From Tsukamurella ocularis (lineage in GTDB: Bacteria; Actinomycetota; Actinomycetes; Mycobacteriales; Mycobacteriaceae), in contig NZ_JANUCJ010000003.1 in the NCBI RefSeq assembly GCF_024807615.1, positions 186,001 through 250,000 of the forward strand: a stretch of 64,000 nt of DNA. Direction: 5' to 3'. A program made the translations under genes and the position numbers. Position 1 is the first letter of the stretch. Each line of letters opens with the position of its first letter. Under the pieces are notes generated by a model that was not told the origin of the DNA, ran no database searches, and saw nothing but the letters and a program-made list of their open reading frames with translations. Positions 11,215 through 20,317 of this stretch are shown here, piece after piece.

Positions 11215-11273
11215 GGTTGGAACCTCCCGGGACGAACTGCTTCCCCGCAATCCGTCACCGCCAAACTAACGCC

Positions 11274-11311
11274 GAACGCGCCGCGCGGCACGGAGGCTGC
11301 GCGGCGCGTTC
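11274..11311 (-). terminator. Hairpin terminator after the desaturase-like gene
   Basis: Perfect 13-bp arms GAACGCGCCGCGC (11274-11286) and GCGCGGCGCGTTC (11299-11311) with a 12-nt loop lie 33 bp past the stop at 11344. Beyond it on the minus strand is a T-containing run (GTTAGTTT). Confidence 0.7.
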
Positions 11312-11343
11312 GTGAACACTTCGTTACGGGCCGGGGGCCGTTG

Positions 11344-12174
11344 TTACAGGGCGAGACCCCAGGTCGCGAGGAGGCCGTTCAGGATCTCGCGATCGCGCTC
11401 GGGCGAGCTGATGCCGGCCTCCGTGACGATACGGCGGGCCTCGTCCAGGCCGTCCGCGGTCTCGGCGCCGATGGGCGAGGCGAGGCGCGCCTGGGCAAGC
11501 AGTGCGTCCTTGACGTGCCCCTCGTTGACGTCGAGCGCGACGGTGAGCAGCTCGGTCCAGTACTGCTGCTGCACGCGGTCGTCGTTCGCGACCTTGCGCA
11601 GGGTGGTAGCCAGTCCGGGCGGCGTGCCCTGGGCGGTCTCGGCGTAATCGGCGAGGCGGTCGAAGTAGTCGGCGGAGAGCGCCTCGTGAACGATCACCAT
11701 GGCGATCTGTTCGGCGATGTGGATCTCCTCGCGGGTGCCCTCGTACTGCCGGTAGCCGCGGGTCACAGCCTCGAGGCGCCACATCTCCAGCTGCTCGACG
11801 TCGCAGGTGCGGCTCACCACGACGTGGTCGCGCAGCGCGATGCCGTGGCGGTTCTCCTCGGCGGTCCAGTGGCCGACGAACTTACCCCAGTCCGAATCGA
11901 TGAGGTGGTGCTGCGCCAGCAGGCGATGGAAGGACGGCAGGTGGTCCTTGGTCAGCAGGCCCAGGATGAGGCCGTTGCTGACCACCGCGTCGACCTTGAC
12001 GTCGGTAGGGACGAAGTCCTCACCGCCGAGGAAGGCGTAGTTGCGGCCGTCGTCCCACGGGATGTAGTCGTGCGGCTGCCAGGCGTCGCCGGCCTCGACG
12101 TAGGCCGCGCGGATGTCCGGCAGCGCCTTGTCGATGGCGAGCGTCAGGTCGTCCTCTGAAGTGCTGGAAGTCAC
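11344..12174 (-). CDS. desA2: DesA2-like acyl-ACP desaturase homologue with altered di-iron ligands
   Basis: A 276-aa member of the stromal-type acyl-ACP desaturase family, expected to introduce a double bond into ACP-bound fatty acids, possibly mycolate precursors. The first iron motif is intact (WTAEENRHG, Glu107 and His110), and Glu164 is kept. The second motif reads DDRVQ (Asp199, Gln202) where the family has E-x-x-H, and the first ligand position reads Asp77 instead of Glu. It may be inactive, or use metal differently. The GTG start at 12174 has TACAGT (12181-12186) 6 nt upstream, so it is probably leaderless. It lies between glyA and phoH, as Rv1094 does. Confidence 0.85.
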   Translation of the reverse strand: MTSSTSEDDLTLAIDKALPDIRAAYVEAGDAWQPHDYIPWDDGRNYAFLGGEDFVPTDVKVDAVVSNGLILGLLTKDHLPSFHRLLAQHHLIDSDWGKFVGHWTAEENRHGIALRDHVVVSRTCDVEQLEMWRLEAVTRGYRQYEGTREEIHIAEQIAMVIVHEALSADYFDRLADYAETAQGTPPGLATTLRKVANDDRVQQQYWTELLTVALDVNEGHVKDALLAQARLASPIGAETADGLDEARRIVTEAGISSPERDREILNGLLATWGLAL

Positions 12175-12317
12175 CCGGACACTGTAAGGCAGCGCCCACC
12201 CGGCCTTCAAACCACGGTGACGACGACCCGCGACCACCACGAGGCCGGGCGCGATCGCAGTCCGTTCGATGCAGCGGTCGTCTGGGTGATCCGGCAGCCG
12301 TCGGACGTCGACGGGGG

Positions 12318-13616
12318 TCAGCGCGAGAGCAGGCCCCAGTCCTCGAGGCCCTCGTACAGCGGGACCTCGAGCGCCAACGCGGAGACGCGGGCGCGCAGCG
12401 CTGCGGTGTCGGCGGCCTTGCCCTGCGCGAGGGCGGTGCCGATGATGTCGGCGACCTCGGTGAACTCCTTCTCACCGAAGCCACGGCTGGCCAGGGCGGC
12501 CGTGCCGATCCGCAGGCCCGAGGTGACCATCGGCGGGCGCGGGTCGAAGGGGACGGCGTTGCGGTTGACGGTGATGCCGACCTCGTGCAGGAGGTCCTCG
12601 GCCTGTTGACCGTCGAGGTCACTGTTGCGCAGGTCGACGAGCACGAGGTGCACGTCGGTGCCGCCGGTGAGCACGGTGATGCCGGCGTCAGCGACGTCCT
12701 TACCGTTCAGCCGCTCGGCGAGGATCTTGGCACCGTCGAGCGTGCGCTGCTGCTTCTCCCGGAACTCCTCCGTGCCCGCGACCTTGAGCGCAACAGCCTT
12801 AGCGGCGATCACGTGCATGAGCGGGCCGCCCTGCTGGCCGGGGAAGACAGCGGAGTTGAGCTTCTTGGCCCACTCCTGCTTCGCCAGGATGATGCCGGAG
12901 CGGGGCCCGCCCAGCGTCTTGTGCACGGTGGAGCTGACGACATCGGCGTGCGGAACGGGACTGGGGTGCAGGCCCGCGGCGACGAGGCCGGCGAAATGCG
13001 CCATGTCGACCCAGAGGTGCGCGCCCACCTCGTCGGCGATGGAGCGGAAGGCGGCGAAGTCGAGCTGCCGCGGGTACGCCGACCAACCGGCGACGATGAC
13101 CTTGGGCTGGGAATCGAGGGCGATCTTGCGCACCTCGTCCATATCGACCCGGTGGTCCTCCTTGGAGACGCCGTAGAAGACGTTCTCGTAGAGCTTGCCC
13201 GAGAAGTTCAGGCGCATGCCGTGGGTGAGGTGGCCGCCGTGCGCGAGGTCGAGGCCCATCAGGGTCTCGCCCGGCTCCATGAGGGCCTGCAGCACGGCCG
13301 CGTTCGCCTGTGCGCCGGAGTGCGGCTGGACGTTGGCGAAGTCGGCGCCGAACAGCTCCTTGGCACGGTTGCGGGCGAGGTCCTCCACCACGTCGACGTA
13401 CTCGCAGCCGCCGTAGTAGCGACGCCCCGGGTAGCCCTCGGCGTACTTGTTGGTGAGCACGGAGCCCTGCGCCTGCAGCACTGCGCGCGGCACGAAGTTC
13501 TCCGAGGCGATCATCTCCAGCGTGTCGCGCTGCCGCGCGAGCTCGCCGTTCATGGCGGCCGCGACCTCGGGATCGAGTTCGGCCAGGGACGCGGAGTTCA
13601 CGCTGGAATCGCTCAT
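12318..13616 (-). CDS. glyA: Serine hydroxymethyltransferase
   Basis: PLP enzyme (432 aa, usual length) that converts serine and tetrahydrofolate to glycine and 5,10-methylene-tetrahydrofolate, the main one-carbon source. The Schiff-base lysine is in [16 protein letters not shown] (near residue 230), and the N-terminal [17 protein letters not shown] is diagnostic. The ATG at 13616 is 9 bp after the stop of the DUF885 gene in the same direction. It has both AGGA at 7 nt and TAGGAT (13623-13628) at 6 nt, the latter inside the upstream stop region, so it may be co-transcribed and also have its own leaderless promoter. Confidence 0.97.
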   Translation of the reverse strand: MSDSSVNSASLAELDPEVAAAMNGELARQRDTLEMIASENFVPRAVLQAQGSVLTNKYAEGYPGRRYYGGCEYVDVVEDLARNRAKELFGADFANVQPHSGAQANAAVLQALMEPGETLMGLDLAHGGHLTHGMRLNFSGKLYENVFYGVSKEDHRVDMDEVRKIALDSQPKVIVAGWSAYPRQLDFAAFRSIADEVGAHLWVDMAHFAGLVAAGLHPSPVPHADVVSSTVHKTLGGPRSGIILAKQEWAKKLNSAVFPGQQGGPLMHVIAAKAVALKVAGTEEFREKQQRTLDGAKILAERLNGKDVADAGITVLTGGTDVHLVLVDLRNSDLDGQQAEDLLHEVGITVNRNAVPFDPRPPMVTSGLRIGTAALASRGFGEKEFTEVADIIGTALAQGKAADTAALRARVSALALEVPLYEGLEDWGLLSR

Positions 13617-13625
13617 GCGGTCATC

Positions 13626-14837
13626 CTAAGCCGCGAGCTCCCGCCGCAGCGCAGACGGGGTGAGGGGCTCGTCGAGCAGCCTGCCGAACCGGTCCAGCCG
13701 CGCGGGCCCGGAATCGGCGCGATCGAGCCAGGTGCCCAGCAACGCGTAGCCCTCAACGTAGGTGCTGATGTACGCCCGCCACAGCGGCGAGCCGACGAAG
13801 CGCAGCGACTGCCGCGCGCTGCGCTCGGCCATGAGACCCCAGCGCTGCAGGTAAGCGGCCACGTCGTCCTCGCTGGCGCCGCGGTCGTGCAGCAGCAGCG
13901 CGGCGTCCTGCCGCACGTGGAGCAGGCCCGACGAGGCCGCCGCCATCCGCTCGGCGAGCTCCCCGTCGAAGGACAGACCGAGGTCGGCGTAGATCTCCTG
14001 CGCCCAGCGGCCCCAGCCGGGGCCGATCGCGGCATCGAGCGCGTGGTCGGCCAGGCCCTCCGCCATGAGGCACTGCGGGGTGTTGACCAGGAAGATGGTC
14101 TGCTCGGGTTGGTTCTCCCGCGCGACCAGCAGCTGTTCCTTGCGGCAGTGCTCAGTGTGATGGCCCGGGTAGGCCTCGTGCGCGATGAGATGCGGCAGCG
14201 AGGAGAGGTACTGCGGTAGGTCACCGTTGACCGCGACCCGCGAGGTGTAGTCGCCCAGGTAGTAGTTGAAGCCGGACCAGGGCTTGTCGTGCTCGATCTC
14301 GAACCGCACGGTCTCCGCCTCGGGCAGCGGATAGCGCCCGCGCACGACGTCCCGCAACGCGCCGGCCAGCGCGTCCACCACCTCGGGCACGCGCTCGGCG
14401 GGCACCAGGAAGCGGTCGCGCTGGGCCTGCATGCGGGGCTGGAGCGAGCCCGCCCCGGGCAGGATCTCGTCGAGCGCGGCGTGCGCCGCCTCGTAGTCGG
14501 CGGTGTCTCCCATGGCGATGTCGACGTCGAAGTAGGCCTTCACCTCGTCGACGAAGCCGATCGGCGCACCGTCGAACTTGCGCGCCGAGCACTCGAGCGC
14601 GGCGACGTGCCCGGCCAGGAATTCGCGCCGCGGCGCGGTGAGCGCGGTGTCGGCGGCGACGTCGCGCAGCAGGGTGTGGGCCTCGGCGGCGAGGCGGGCG
14701 GGTTCGGGCGCGTCCTCGGCCTCCACCGCCCGACGGTGCGCCGGGTCGCCGAAGTAGGCGTCCACGAAACCGGATTCGATGCGGTCGAACCGCAGGCCCA
14801 GCCGCAGGTAACGGTCGGTGACGCTCAGCTCCTCCAT
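13626..14837 (-). CDS. DUF885 family putative zinc metallopeptidase
   Basis: A 403-aa protein with the HEAYPGHHTEH motif (around residue 215), the HExxH-like zinc site of DUF885 enzymes. No signal peptide is seen, so it is probably cytosolic. The substrate is unknown; the family is assigned to peptidases by structure. The ATG at 14837 has TAGTCT (14845-14850) 7 nt upstream, indicating leaderless transcription, and an in-frame extension to 15122 would run across coaA. It is the likely first gene of a unit with glyA, and is divergent from coaA. Confidence 0.8.
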   Translation of the reverse strand: MEELSVTDRYLRLGLRFDRIESGFVDAYFGDPAHRRAVEAEDAPEPARLAAEAHTLLRDVAADTALTAPRREFLAGHVAALECSARKFDGAPIGFVDEVKAYFDVDIAMGDTADYEAAHAALDEILPGAGSLQPRMQAQRDRFLVPAERVPEVVDALAGALRDVVRGRYPLPEAETVRFEIEHDKPWSGFNYYLGDYTSRVAVNGDLPQYLSSLPHLIAHEAYPGHHTEHCRKEQLLVARENQPEQTIFLVNTPQCLMAEGLADHALDAAIGPGWGRWAQEIYADLGLSFDGELAERMAAASSGLLHVRQDAALLLHDRGASEDDVAAYLQRWGLMAERSARQSLRFVGSPLWRAYISTYVEGYALLGTWLDRADSGPARLDRFGRLLDEPLTPSALRRELAA

Positions 14838-14870
14838 GCGTGCCAGACTAGAGGGCATGTCTGACGCGGG

Positions 14871-15806
14871 GTGCCTCGTCCGGTGAGCGAACCGAGCCCG
14901 TACATCGAGCTCGACCGCGCTCAGTGGCGCGAGCTCCGCCAGTCGACTCCGCTGTCGCTGACCGAAGCCGACCTGTCCGATCTCCGCGGCCTCGGCGAGC
15001 AGATCGACCTGGCCGAGGTCGCCGAGGTCTATCTCCCCGTCTCCCGCCTGATCCACCTGCAGGTGGCGGCGCGACAGCGGCTCTACGCCGCGACCGCGAC
15101 CTTCCTCGGCGAGCAGCGGCACAATGCGCAGGTCCCCTTCGTCATCGGCGTCGCCGGCTCGGTGGCGGTCGGCAAGTCGACGACGGCCCGCGTGCTACAG
15201 GCGCTGCTCGCGCGCTGGGACTCGCACCCCCGGGTCGACCTGGTGACCACCGACGGCTTCCTGCACCCCACCGCGGAGCTGGAGCGCCGCGGCATCATGC
15301 ACCGCAAGGGTTTCCCCGAGTCGTACGACCGCCGGGCCCTGCTGCGGTTCGTGACCACGGTGAAGTCGGGCGCGGAGGACGCGACGGCGCCCATGTACTC
15401 GCACCAGCTGTACGACATCGTCCCCGGCGAGTTCATCCACGTGCGCCGGCCCGACATCCTCATCGTGGAGGGCCTCAACGTGCTGCAGACCGGGCCGCGA
15501 CTCATGGTCTCGGACTTGTTCGACTTCTCCGTGTACGTCGACGCGCGGATCGAGGACATCGAGCGCTGGTACGTCGATCGGTTCCTGTCCATGCGGACCA
15601 CGTCGTTCGCGGACCCGGCCTCGCACTTCCACCACTACGCCGGACTCTCCGACACCGAGGCCCGCGACCGCGCCGAGGGCATCTGGGCGGGCATCAACCG
15701 CCCGAACCTGGTGCAGAACATCCTGCCCACCCGCCCGCGCGCGACGCTGGTGCTGCGCAAGGACTCCGATCATTCGATCAACCGGGTGCGGTTGCGCAAG
15801 CTCTGA
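14871..15806 (+). CDS. coaA: Pantothenate kinase type I
   Basis: A 311-aa bacterial type I pantothenate kinase that phosphorylates pantothenate in the first step of coenzyme A synthesis and is normally feedback-inhibited by CoA. The P-loop is [18 protein letters not shown], followed by VTTDGFLHP and [12 protein letters not shown]. The end RLRKL matches mycobacterial CoaA. The GTG at 14871 gives [19 protein letters not shown], close in length to the M. tuberculosis N-terminus; GTG 14883 is an alternative. Divergent from DUF885 by 33 bp. Confidence 0.96.
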   Translation: MPRPVSEPSPYIELDRAQWRELRQSTPLSLTEADLSDLRGLGEQIDLAEVAEVYLPVSRLIHLQVAARQRLYAATATFLGEQRHNAQVPFVIGVAGSVAVGKSTTARVLQALLARWDSHPRVDLVTTDGFLHPTAELERRGIMHRKGFPESYDRRALLRFVTTVKSGAEDATAPMYSHQLYDIVPGEFIHVRRPDILIVEGLNVLQTGPRLMVSDLFDFSVYVDARIEDIERWYVDRFLSMRTTSFADPASHFHHYAGLSDTEARDRAEGIWAGINRPNLVQNILPTRPRATLVLRKDSDHSINRVRLRKL

Positions 15807-15851
15807 CGGTCCGCGCCCGGCCACGCACCGTCGCGCCTACGATCGGTCACC

Positions 15852-16466
15852 ATGACCCGCCCCGGAGCCTCGCTGCCCGAACTCCTGCTGCAGGCGGGCG
15901 CGCGGGCGGACGTCGACGACGCCGACGCCGACGCGCACGTCTACCGCGCCGCGCTGCGCGTGCTGAGCCGCGAGGGCACGCGGCACACGACGGTGGAGAA
16001 GATCGCCGCCGAGGCGAAGATGAGCCGGATGACCCTGTTCCGGAGGTTCGGCTCCAAGGACGAGATCCTGGCCGCGGCTCTGGCGTGGACGCTGGGTCGA
16101 CTGTTCACACAGACCGCAGAGGTGGTCGCGACGACCCCCGACATCCCGACGCGGATCGAGGAGGTCTTCGTGCTGTGCTGCCGGGCGGGTCGGGGCCTCG
16201 TTCCCGCGGATCCGCGGGAACGCGCGGAGCTGTTCGCCGACGAGCGACTCGACACCGTCCGCCACGGCATCGGTTTCGTCCGAGCGATGATCGTGCAGGA
16301 GCAGGAGGCCGGGACGATGCCGGGGGACGCGACCGACGTCCGCGCCGACGCCCTGGTCCGCCTGACCACGGCGTGCTTCGCCGTCTCCCCCGCCCCGTTC
16401 GATCTGGAGGACGACGATGCCGCGCGCGCCTACGCGCGCACGGCGCTCGTCCCACTCGTGCAGTGA
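15852..16466 (+). CDS. TetR family regulator
   Basis: A 204-aa one-component repressor. The N-terminal HTH reads VLSREGTRHTTVEKIAAEAK then MSRMTLFRRFGSKDEIL; the C-terminal ligand domain is variable. The ATG at 15852 follows TACGAT (15838-15843) by 8 nt with no Shine-Dalgarno (leaderless). Its stop directly abuts the stop of the convergent MpaB-family gene, and a 28-bp palindrome precedes that gene's promoter, making MpaB the best candidate target (inference). A nonamer lies at 15825-15833 in its promoter region. Confidence 0.85.
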   Translation: MTRPGASLPELLLQAGARADVDDADADAHVYRAALRVLSREGTRHTTVEKIAAEAKMSRMTLFRRFGSKDEILAAALAWTLGRLFTQTAEVVATTPDIPTRIEEVFVLCCRAGRGLVPADPRERAELFADERLDTVRHGIGFVRAMIVQEQEAGTMPGDATDVRADALVRLTTACFAVSPAPFDLEDDDAARAYARTALVPLVQ

Positions 16467-17465
16467 TCAGCCGAACGGGCAGCCGGCGGAGGGCGACGTG
16501 GCGCGCTGCTCCGGCGTGCGCTCACGCTGGAAAGCGGTGAAGTCCGGCAGGTCCCGCCGCTTCATGGCGCGCAGGGCGCGCGCCTTCCCGCGGGCGTAGT
16601 ACGCGAGCGGCGTGTAGCCCACCCGCTCGGGGATCACCTTGTACGCCTGGCGGATCGCCGCGGTGACGGCGCGGTACGAGTACTCCTCGCGGCGCGTCCA
16701 CCCCACACCCAGGATCTCGCGCACCTCGGGCTGCAGCACCCCCACGGTGAGCAGGTAGACGGCGCGGTTGACCGAGACGCCGATCGGCTTGAGTGCCGGC
16801 TCGACCGCCCTGAGGAACGGTCCCGCCTCCGGCGGCAGCGGCGGGTTGCCGTGCGCGAAATCGTCGAGGAACTGCAGCGCACCCGGGTGGGCGACGAGCT
16901 TGGGCAGCATGTCCTCGTAGTAGCTCGCGAAGGCGAGGGGTTCCCAGGGCACGGCACCGTCAGGCACCTGGACGATCGCGGCGAGCTTGCGCGAGTCATC
17001 GAAGAGTTCGCGGATCTCCGCGTCGGAGAGCGGGCGGCCGAGGCTGCGCGGCAGCGAGTCGATTCCCGTGATCGTGCCGGTCGCGATCACCCAGCCGTAG
17101 GCCTCCGGGTTGAGGGCGCTGATGTGCTTCCCTTCGGCGTTGCGCATCTGCAGCGGCTGGTGCTGCGCACGCAGCCGGTAGCCCTCCTCGATCGCCGCGT
17201 CCTCGCCGAAGTACCAGCGCTGCACCGAGTCCATCGAGCGGATCGCGCGGCCGACAGGGTCGGTGTAGGCGACGCTGAACTCCCCCACGATGTCGCCGAT
17301 GACCGGGTGCATCAGCTGCATCACGAACGCGGCGCCGTTGATCGGCAAGAAGGACCACTGCCCCGCCACGGTCCCACCGATTCCCAGCGGGTCGATGAAG
17401 CGCGACTCCGGCCCGTACCGCTCGGGCGCGGTCGACACCGCCGGACGCTCTGCGAGTTCCGTCAT
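16467..17465 (-). CDS. Oxygenase MpaB family protein (DUF2236)
   Basis: A 332-aa protein of the MpaB/Lcp-like DUF2236 family, whose characterised members are heme-dependent oxygenases. Family segments: FLPINGAAFVMQLMHPVIGD (residues ~37-56, with the candidate heme-ligand His) and SMDSVQRWYFGEDAAI. There is no signal peptide. The ATG at 17465 has a strong GGAGGGTGGAGA ribosome site. Its promoter carries an 8-bp inverted repeat (17478-17505), so transcription is probably repressible, perhaps by the convergent TetR. Substrate unknown. Confidence 0.85.
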   Translation of the reverse strand: MTELAERPAVSTAPERYGPESRFIDPLGIGGTVAGQWSFLPINGAAFVMQLMHPVIGDIVGEFSVAYTDPVGRAIRSMDSVQRWYFGEDAAIEEGYRLRAQHQPLQMRNAEGKHISALNPEAYGWVIATGTITGIDSLPRSLGRPLSDAEIRELFDDSRKLAAIVQVPDGAVPWEPLAFASYYEDMLPKLVAHPGALQFLDDFAHGNPPLPPEAGPFLRAVEPALKPIGVSVNRAVYLLTVGVLQPEVREILGVGWTRREEYSYRAVTAAIRQAYKVIPERVGYTPLAYYARGKARALRAMKRRDLPDFTAFQRERTPEQRATSPSAGCPFG

Positions 17466-17477
17466 TCTCCACCCTCC

Positions 17478-17505
17478 TGTTACGACTGATAATTAAATCG
17501 TAACA
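17478..17505. promoter_or_regulatory. Operator palindrome TGTTACGA-N12-TCGTAACA
   Basis: Perfect 8-bp arms at 17478-17485 and 17498-17505 flank an AT-rich 12-bp centre in an otherwise G+C-rich region. It sits between the MpaB gene's Shine-Dalgarno and its upstream region, where a -10 (TAATTA on the minus strand) would fall. Confidence 0.6.
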
Positions 17506-17590
17506 GCGTGTGGCGCGCATCACCAGGAATTGGTGATAGAAATTTCTCGATCACCACTCACAAGAGCGGTCGACGCAGGTCAGATCGGCT

Positions 17591-18421
17591 CTACGCCCCG
17601 AACCGACGGTGCCGGGCGGCGTAGTCGCGCAGCGCACGCAGGAAGTCGACCCGTCGGAACTCCGGCCAGTAGGCCTCCGTGAACCAGATCTCGCTGTAAG
17701 CGCTCTGCCACAGCAGGAAGCCGGAGAGCCGCTGCTCGCCCGACGTGCGGATCACCAGGTCGGGATCGGGCTGCCCCTTGGTGTACAGGTGCTGATCGAT
17801 CCCCTCGACCGTGACCGCGTCCACGAGCTCCTGCCCCGACATCCCGTCGGCGAGCTCGCTGCGCAGCAGGGACTGCACGGCGTCGACGATCTCCTTGCGC
17901 CCCCCGTAGCCGACGGCCACGTTGACATGCGTGCCCGTGCGGCCCTTCGTCCCCTCAGCGGCGGCAGTGAGCCGGCGCGCGGCGTCGGGCGGCAGCAGGT
18001 CCATCGCGCCGACGATCTTCACGGACCAGTTCTTGTCCGGGCCGGAGATCTCCTCGACGACGTCGGTAATGATCTCCAGCAGCGCAGCGAGCTCGTCGGG
18101 ATCGCGCTGCAGGTTCTCGGTCGAGAGCAGGTAGATGGTGGCGAGCTCGATACCGGCCTCGTCGCACCACTCCAGCATCTCGGCGATCTTCTTCGCGCCC
18201 ATGCGGTAGCCGTGGCTCACGTCGCTGAACCCGGCCGCCCGGGCCCAGCGCCGGTTGCCGTCGCAGAGCACCGCCACATGGCGGGGCCGCTGCGCCCCAT
18301 CGCGATAGGCGTTGGTGAGCTCGTTCACCAGCCGACGCTCGTAGAGCGCGTAGGCCGGCGAGACGAGCTTGCGGGCCGCGTCCGTGGGCAGCGACACTGG
18401 CAGTTTGGGGGCACTCACCAC
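17591..18421 (-). CDS. Short-chain Z-prenyl diphosphate synthase (Z-FPP synthase type)
   Basis: A 276-aa cis-prenyltransferase of the UppS family. It has VLCDGNRRWARAAGFSDV (the CDGN variant of MDGNGRWA), LSTENLQRDPDEL, IRTSGEQRLSGFLLWQSAYS and the closing ARHRRFG. The match to M. tuberculosis Rv1086, which makes Z,E-farnesyl diphosphate for decaprenyl phosphate synthesis, is near full length as I recall it, so I favour that activity over decaprenyl synthase. The GTG at 18421 has TAGGGT (18428-18433) 6 nt upstream (leaderless). It acts at the membrane-cytosol interface in cell-wall lipid carrier synthesis. Confidence 0.9.
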   Translation of the reverse strand: MVSAPKLPVSLPTDAARKLVSPAYALYERRLVNELTNAYRDGAQRPRHVAVLCDGNRRWARAAGFSDVSHGYRMGAKKIAEMLEWCDEAGIELATIYLLSTENLQRDPDELAALLEIITDVVEEISGPDKNWSVKIVGAMDLLPPDAARRLTAAAEGTKGRTGTHVNVAVGYGGRKEIVDAVQSLLRSELADGMSGQELVDAVTVEGIDQHLYTKGQPDPDLVIRTSGEQRLSGFLLWQSAYSEIWFTEAYWPEFRRVDFLRALRDYAARHRRFGA

Positions 18422-18476
18422 GCTGCAACCCTACAACCGGAACCTGAGACCCAGCCTCATTCGTGCGCGGTCGGCG

Positions 18477-19262
18477 TCAGTCGTGCGCCGCGTAGATCGC
18501 CGCCGCCAGCTCGGTGCGCAGGGCCTGGAACTCCGCGGTCGCGGTGACGGACGGATCGCGCACGGTGTCCGGTCCGTCGCCCGGCAGCTCGACCTTGCGG
18601 TCGATCACCACGCGACCGGGGCGGGCGCTCATCACCAGCACCCGGGTGCTCAGGAACACCGCCTCCTCCACCGAGTGGGTGATGAAGACGATGGTCTTGC
18701 CCGCCTCCCGCCAGATCTTCAGCAGGTCCACCTGCAGCCGCTCGCGGGTCAGCGCGTCGAGCGCGCCGTAGGGCTCGTCCATGAGCACGATCGCGGGATC
18801 GTTGACCAGCACGCGGGCGATCTGCGCGCGCTGCTGCATGCCACCGGACAGCTCGTAGGGTCGCTTGTCGCCGAAGTCGCCGAGGCCCACGAGATCCAGC
18901 AGCTTCTGCGCCTGCTCGCGCCGCTCGGTCTTGCCCACGCCGCTCACCTTGGGCCCGAACTCCACATTGCCGCGCACCGTCAGCCAGGGGTACAGGGTGG
19001 GGGCCTGGAAGACCACGCCCCGGTCGGCCGACGGTGCGCTCACCCGCGCGCCGCCGACCTCGACGACGCCCTCGGTGGGGTCCTCGAAGCCGGCGACGAG
19101 CCGCAGGAGGGTCGTCTTGCCGCAGCCCGACGGGCCGACGATGGAGACGAACTCGCCCGGCTCGATCGTGAGATCCGTCGGCTGCAGCGCGATGGTCTGG
19201 CCGCTCGCGGTGTCGTAGGTCTTGCCGACCCCCGTCAACTCGACGCGTTCGGTCCCGGTCAC
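18477..19262 (-). CDS. tauB: Taurine/sulfonate ABC transporter ATP-binding protein
   Basis: A 261-aa ABC ATPase. Walker A is GPSGCGKTTLLRLVAG (residues ~43-58), the signature is YELSGGMQQRAQIARVL and Walker B is AIVLMDEPYGALD, followed by the switch His in FITHSVEEAV. It energises uptake by the TauA/TauC pair. The GTG start at 19262 overlaps the tauA stop by 4 bp (GTGA), so translation is coupled. The reading frame upstream of 19262 is open but lies antisense to nothing and inside tauA in another frame, so it is not used. Last gene of the unit. Confidence 0.9.
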   Translation of the reverse strand: MTGTERVELTGVGKTYDTASGQTIALQPTDLTIEPGEFVSIVGPSGCGKTTLLRLVAGFEDPTEGVVEVGGARVSAPSADRGVVFQAPTLYPWLTVRGNVEFGPKVSGVGKTERREQAQKLLDLVGLGDFGDKRPYELSGGMQQRAQIARVLVNDPAIVLMDEPYGALDALTRERLQVDLLKIWREAGKTIVFITHSVEEAVFLSTRVLVMSARPGRVVIDRKVELPGDGPDTVRDPSVTATAEFQALRTELAAAIYAAHD

Positions 19263-20317
19263 TTGGTAACCCCCTGTGCGGCTGCGGCGTAGACGCCGTC
19301 GGTGTAGTGCTGCGCCGGCGCGACGCCCTGGACCTGGCCCTGCTGGAGCAGGAATTCGGCGGTCCGGCGGATGTCGGCGCCGAGCTGCCCGCCGAGGTGG
19401 TCGGGGCCGCCCTGGGTCTTCGCGTCGAAGTAGGCGTAGCCCTTGATCTGCGTGAGGACCTGGTCCAGCGGCACGCCGAGCTGGCCGGCGATGTGCTCGG
19501 CGGCCTTGTTCGGGTCGGTGTTCAGCAGGTTCGCCGCCCAGCTCTGCGCGGCGGTCCAGGCCTTGAGGAAGGCCGGGTTGTTCTTCACGAAGTCGCCGCG
19601 CGCGCCCTCGAGGTCGTAGGTCGGCGCGCCCTGTTCGGCGACCTCGGCGCTCGTCGTGAGCACGGTGCCCTTGAGCTGGCTCAGCGTGGGCTCCCAGATG
19701 TAGGCCGCGTCGATCTGCCCACCACCCCACGCGCCGCGGATGGCGTCCGGCGCGAGGTTGATCACCTGCGCGTCGCTGACGCCGGCCTTGGCCAGCGCGG
19801 TCAGCAGGCTGTAGTGGGCGGTGGACGCGAAGGGCACCGCGATGCGCTTGCCCTTGAGATCGGCGACCGTCTTGATGCCGTCCCCGCGGGCGACGAGCGA
19901 CTCCGCGGCCCCGATCCGGTCCTGGATCCAGATGACCTTCACGTCGATGTTCAGCGGCGCGCTGAGCGCCTTCGCGGCGGGCGCGCTGCCGAGCAGGCCC
20001 ACGTCGAGGCTGTTGGCACCGAAGGCCTGGATCACATCGCCGCCGGAGGCGAACTTGCTCCACACGACGTTCACGTTGGGCAGACAGGTCGTGAGCAGGC
20101 CGGTGTCCTTGACGACGAGGTCGCCGTTCGGGATCTCCTGCCAGCCGATCCGGACGGTGCCCGTCACCGTCGGGTCCGGGTCGACCGGGCACGCCGTCGT
20201 CCCGCCGATGGAGCGGGACTGTTCGGCGCGGCCGGATTCGACGAGGCAGCCGGTCAGGGTGAGGCCGACGGTGCCGATCACGAGCGCCGTGCGCGCAAGA
20301 CGCTTCAGGCGGTTCAT
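19259..20317 (-). CDS. tauA: Taurine-type ABC transporter substrate-binding lipoprotein
   Basis: A 352-aa solute-binding protein. The signal peptide ends in lipobox LTGC (Cys near residue 22), so it is anchored outside the membrane. KGKRIAVPFASTAHYSLLTA is very close to the TauA substrate-domain segment, and IDAAYIWEPTLSQL is also typical. It delivers taurine or a similar aliphatic sulfonate to TauC/TauB as a sulfur source; the exact ligand is inferred. The ATG at 20317 overlaps the tauC stop by 4 bp. Order: permease, binding protein, ATPase. Confidence 0.88.
   Translation of the reverse strand: MNRLKRLARTALVIGTVGLTLTGCLVESGRAEQSRSIGGTTACPVDPDPTVTGTVRIGWQEIPNGDLVVKDTGLLTTCLPNVNVVWSKFASGGDVIQAFGANSLDVGLLGSAPAAKALSAPLNIDVKVIWIQDRIGAAESLVARGDGIKTVADLKGKRIAVPFASTAHYSLLTALAKAGVSDAQVINLAPDAIRGAWGGGQIDAAYIWEPTLSQLKGTVLTTSAEVAEQGAPTYDLEGARGDFVKNNPAFLKAWTAAQSWAANLLNTDPNKAAEHIAGQLGVPLDQVLTQIKGYAYFDAKTQGGPDHLGGQLGADIRRTAEFLLQQGQVQGVAPAQHYTDGVYAAAAQGVTK

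Noticed and set aside
17519-17537. Inverted repeat ATCACCA-N5-TGGTGAT between the MpaB and Z-prenyl synthase genes
   Set aside because: Seven-bp arms in a gap with no start codon close by; may be part of a weak terminator or chance. Not strong enough to list as a site.
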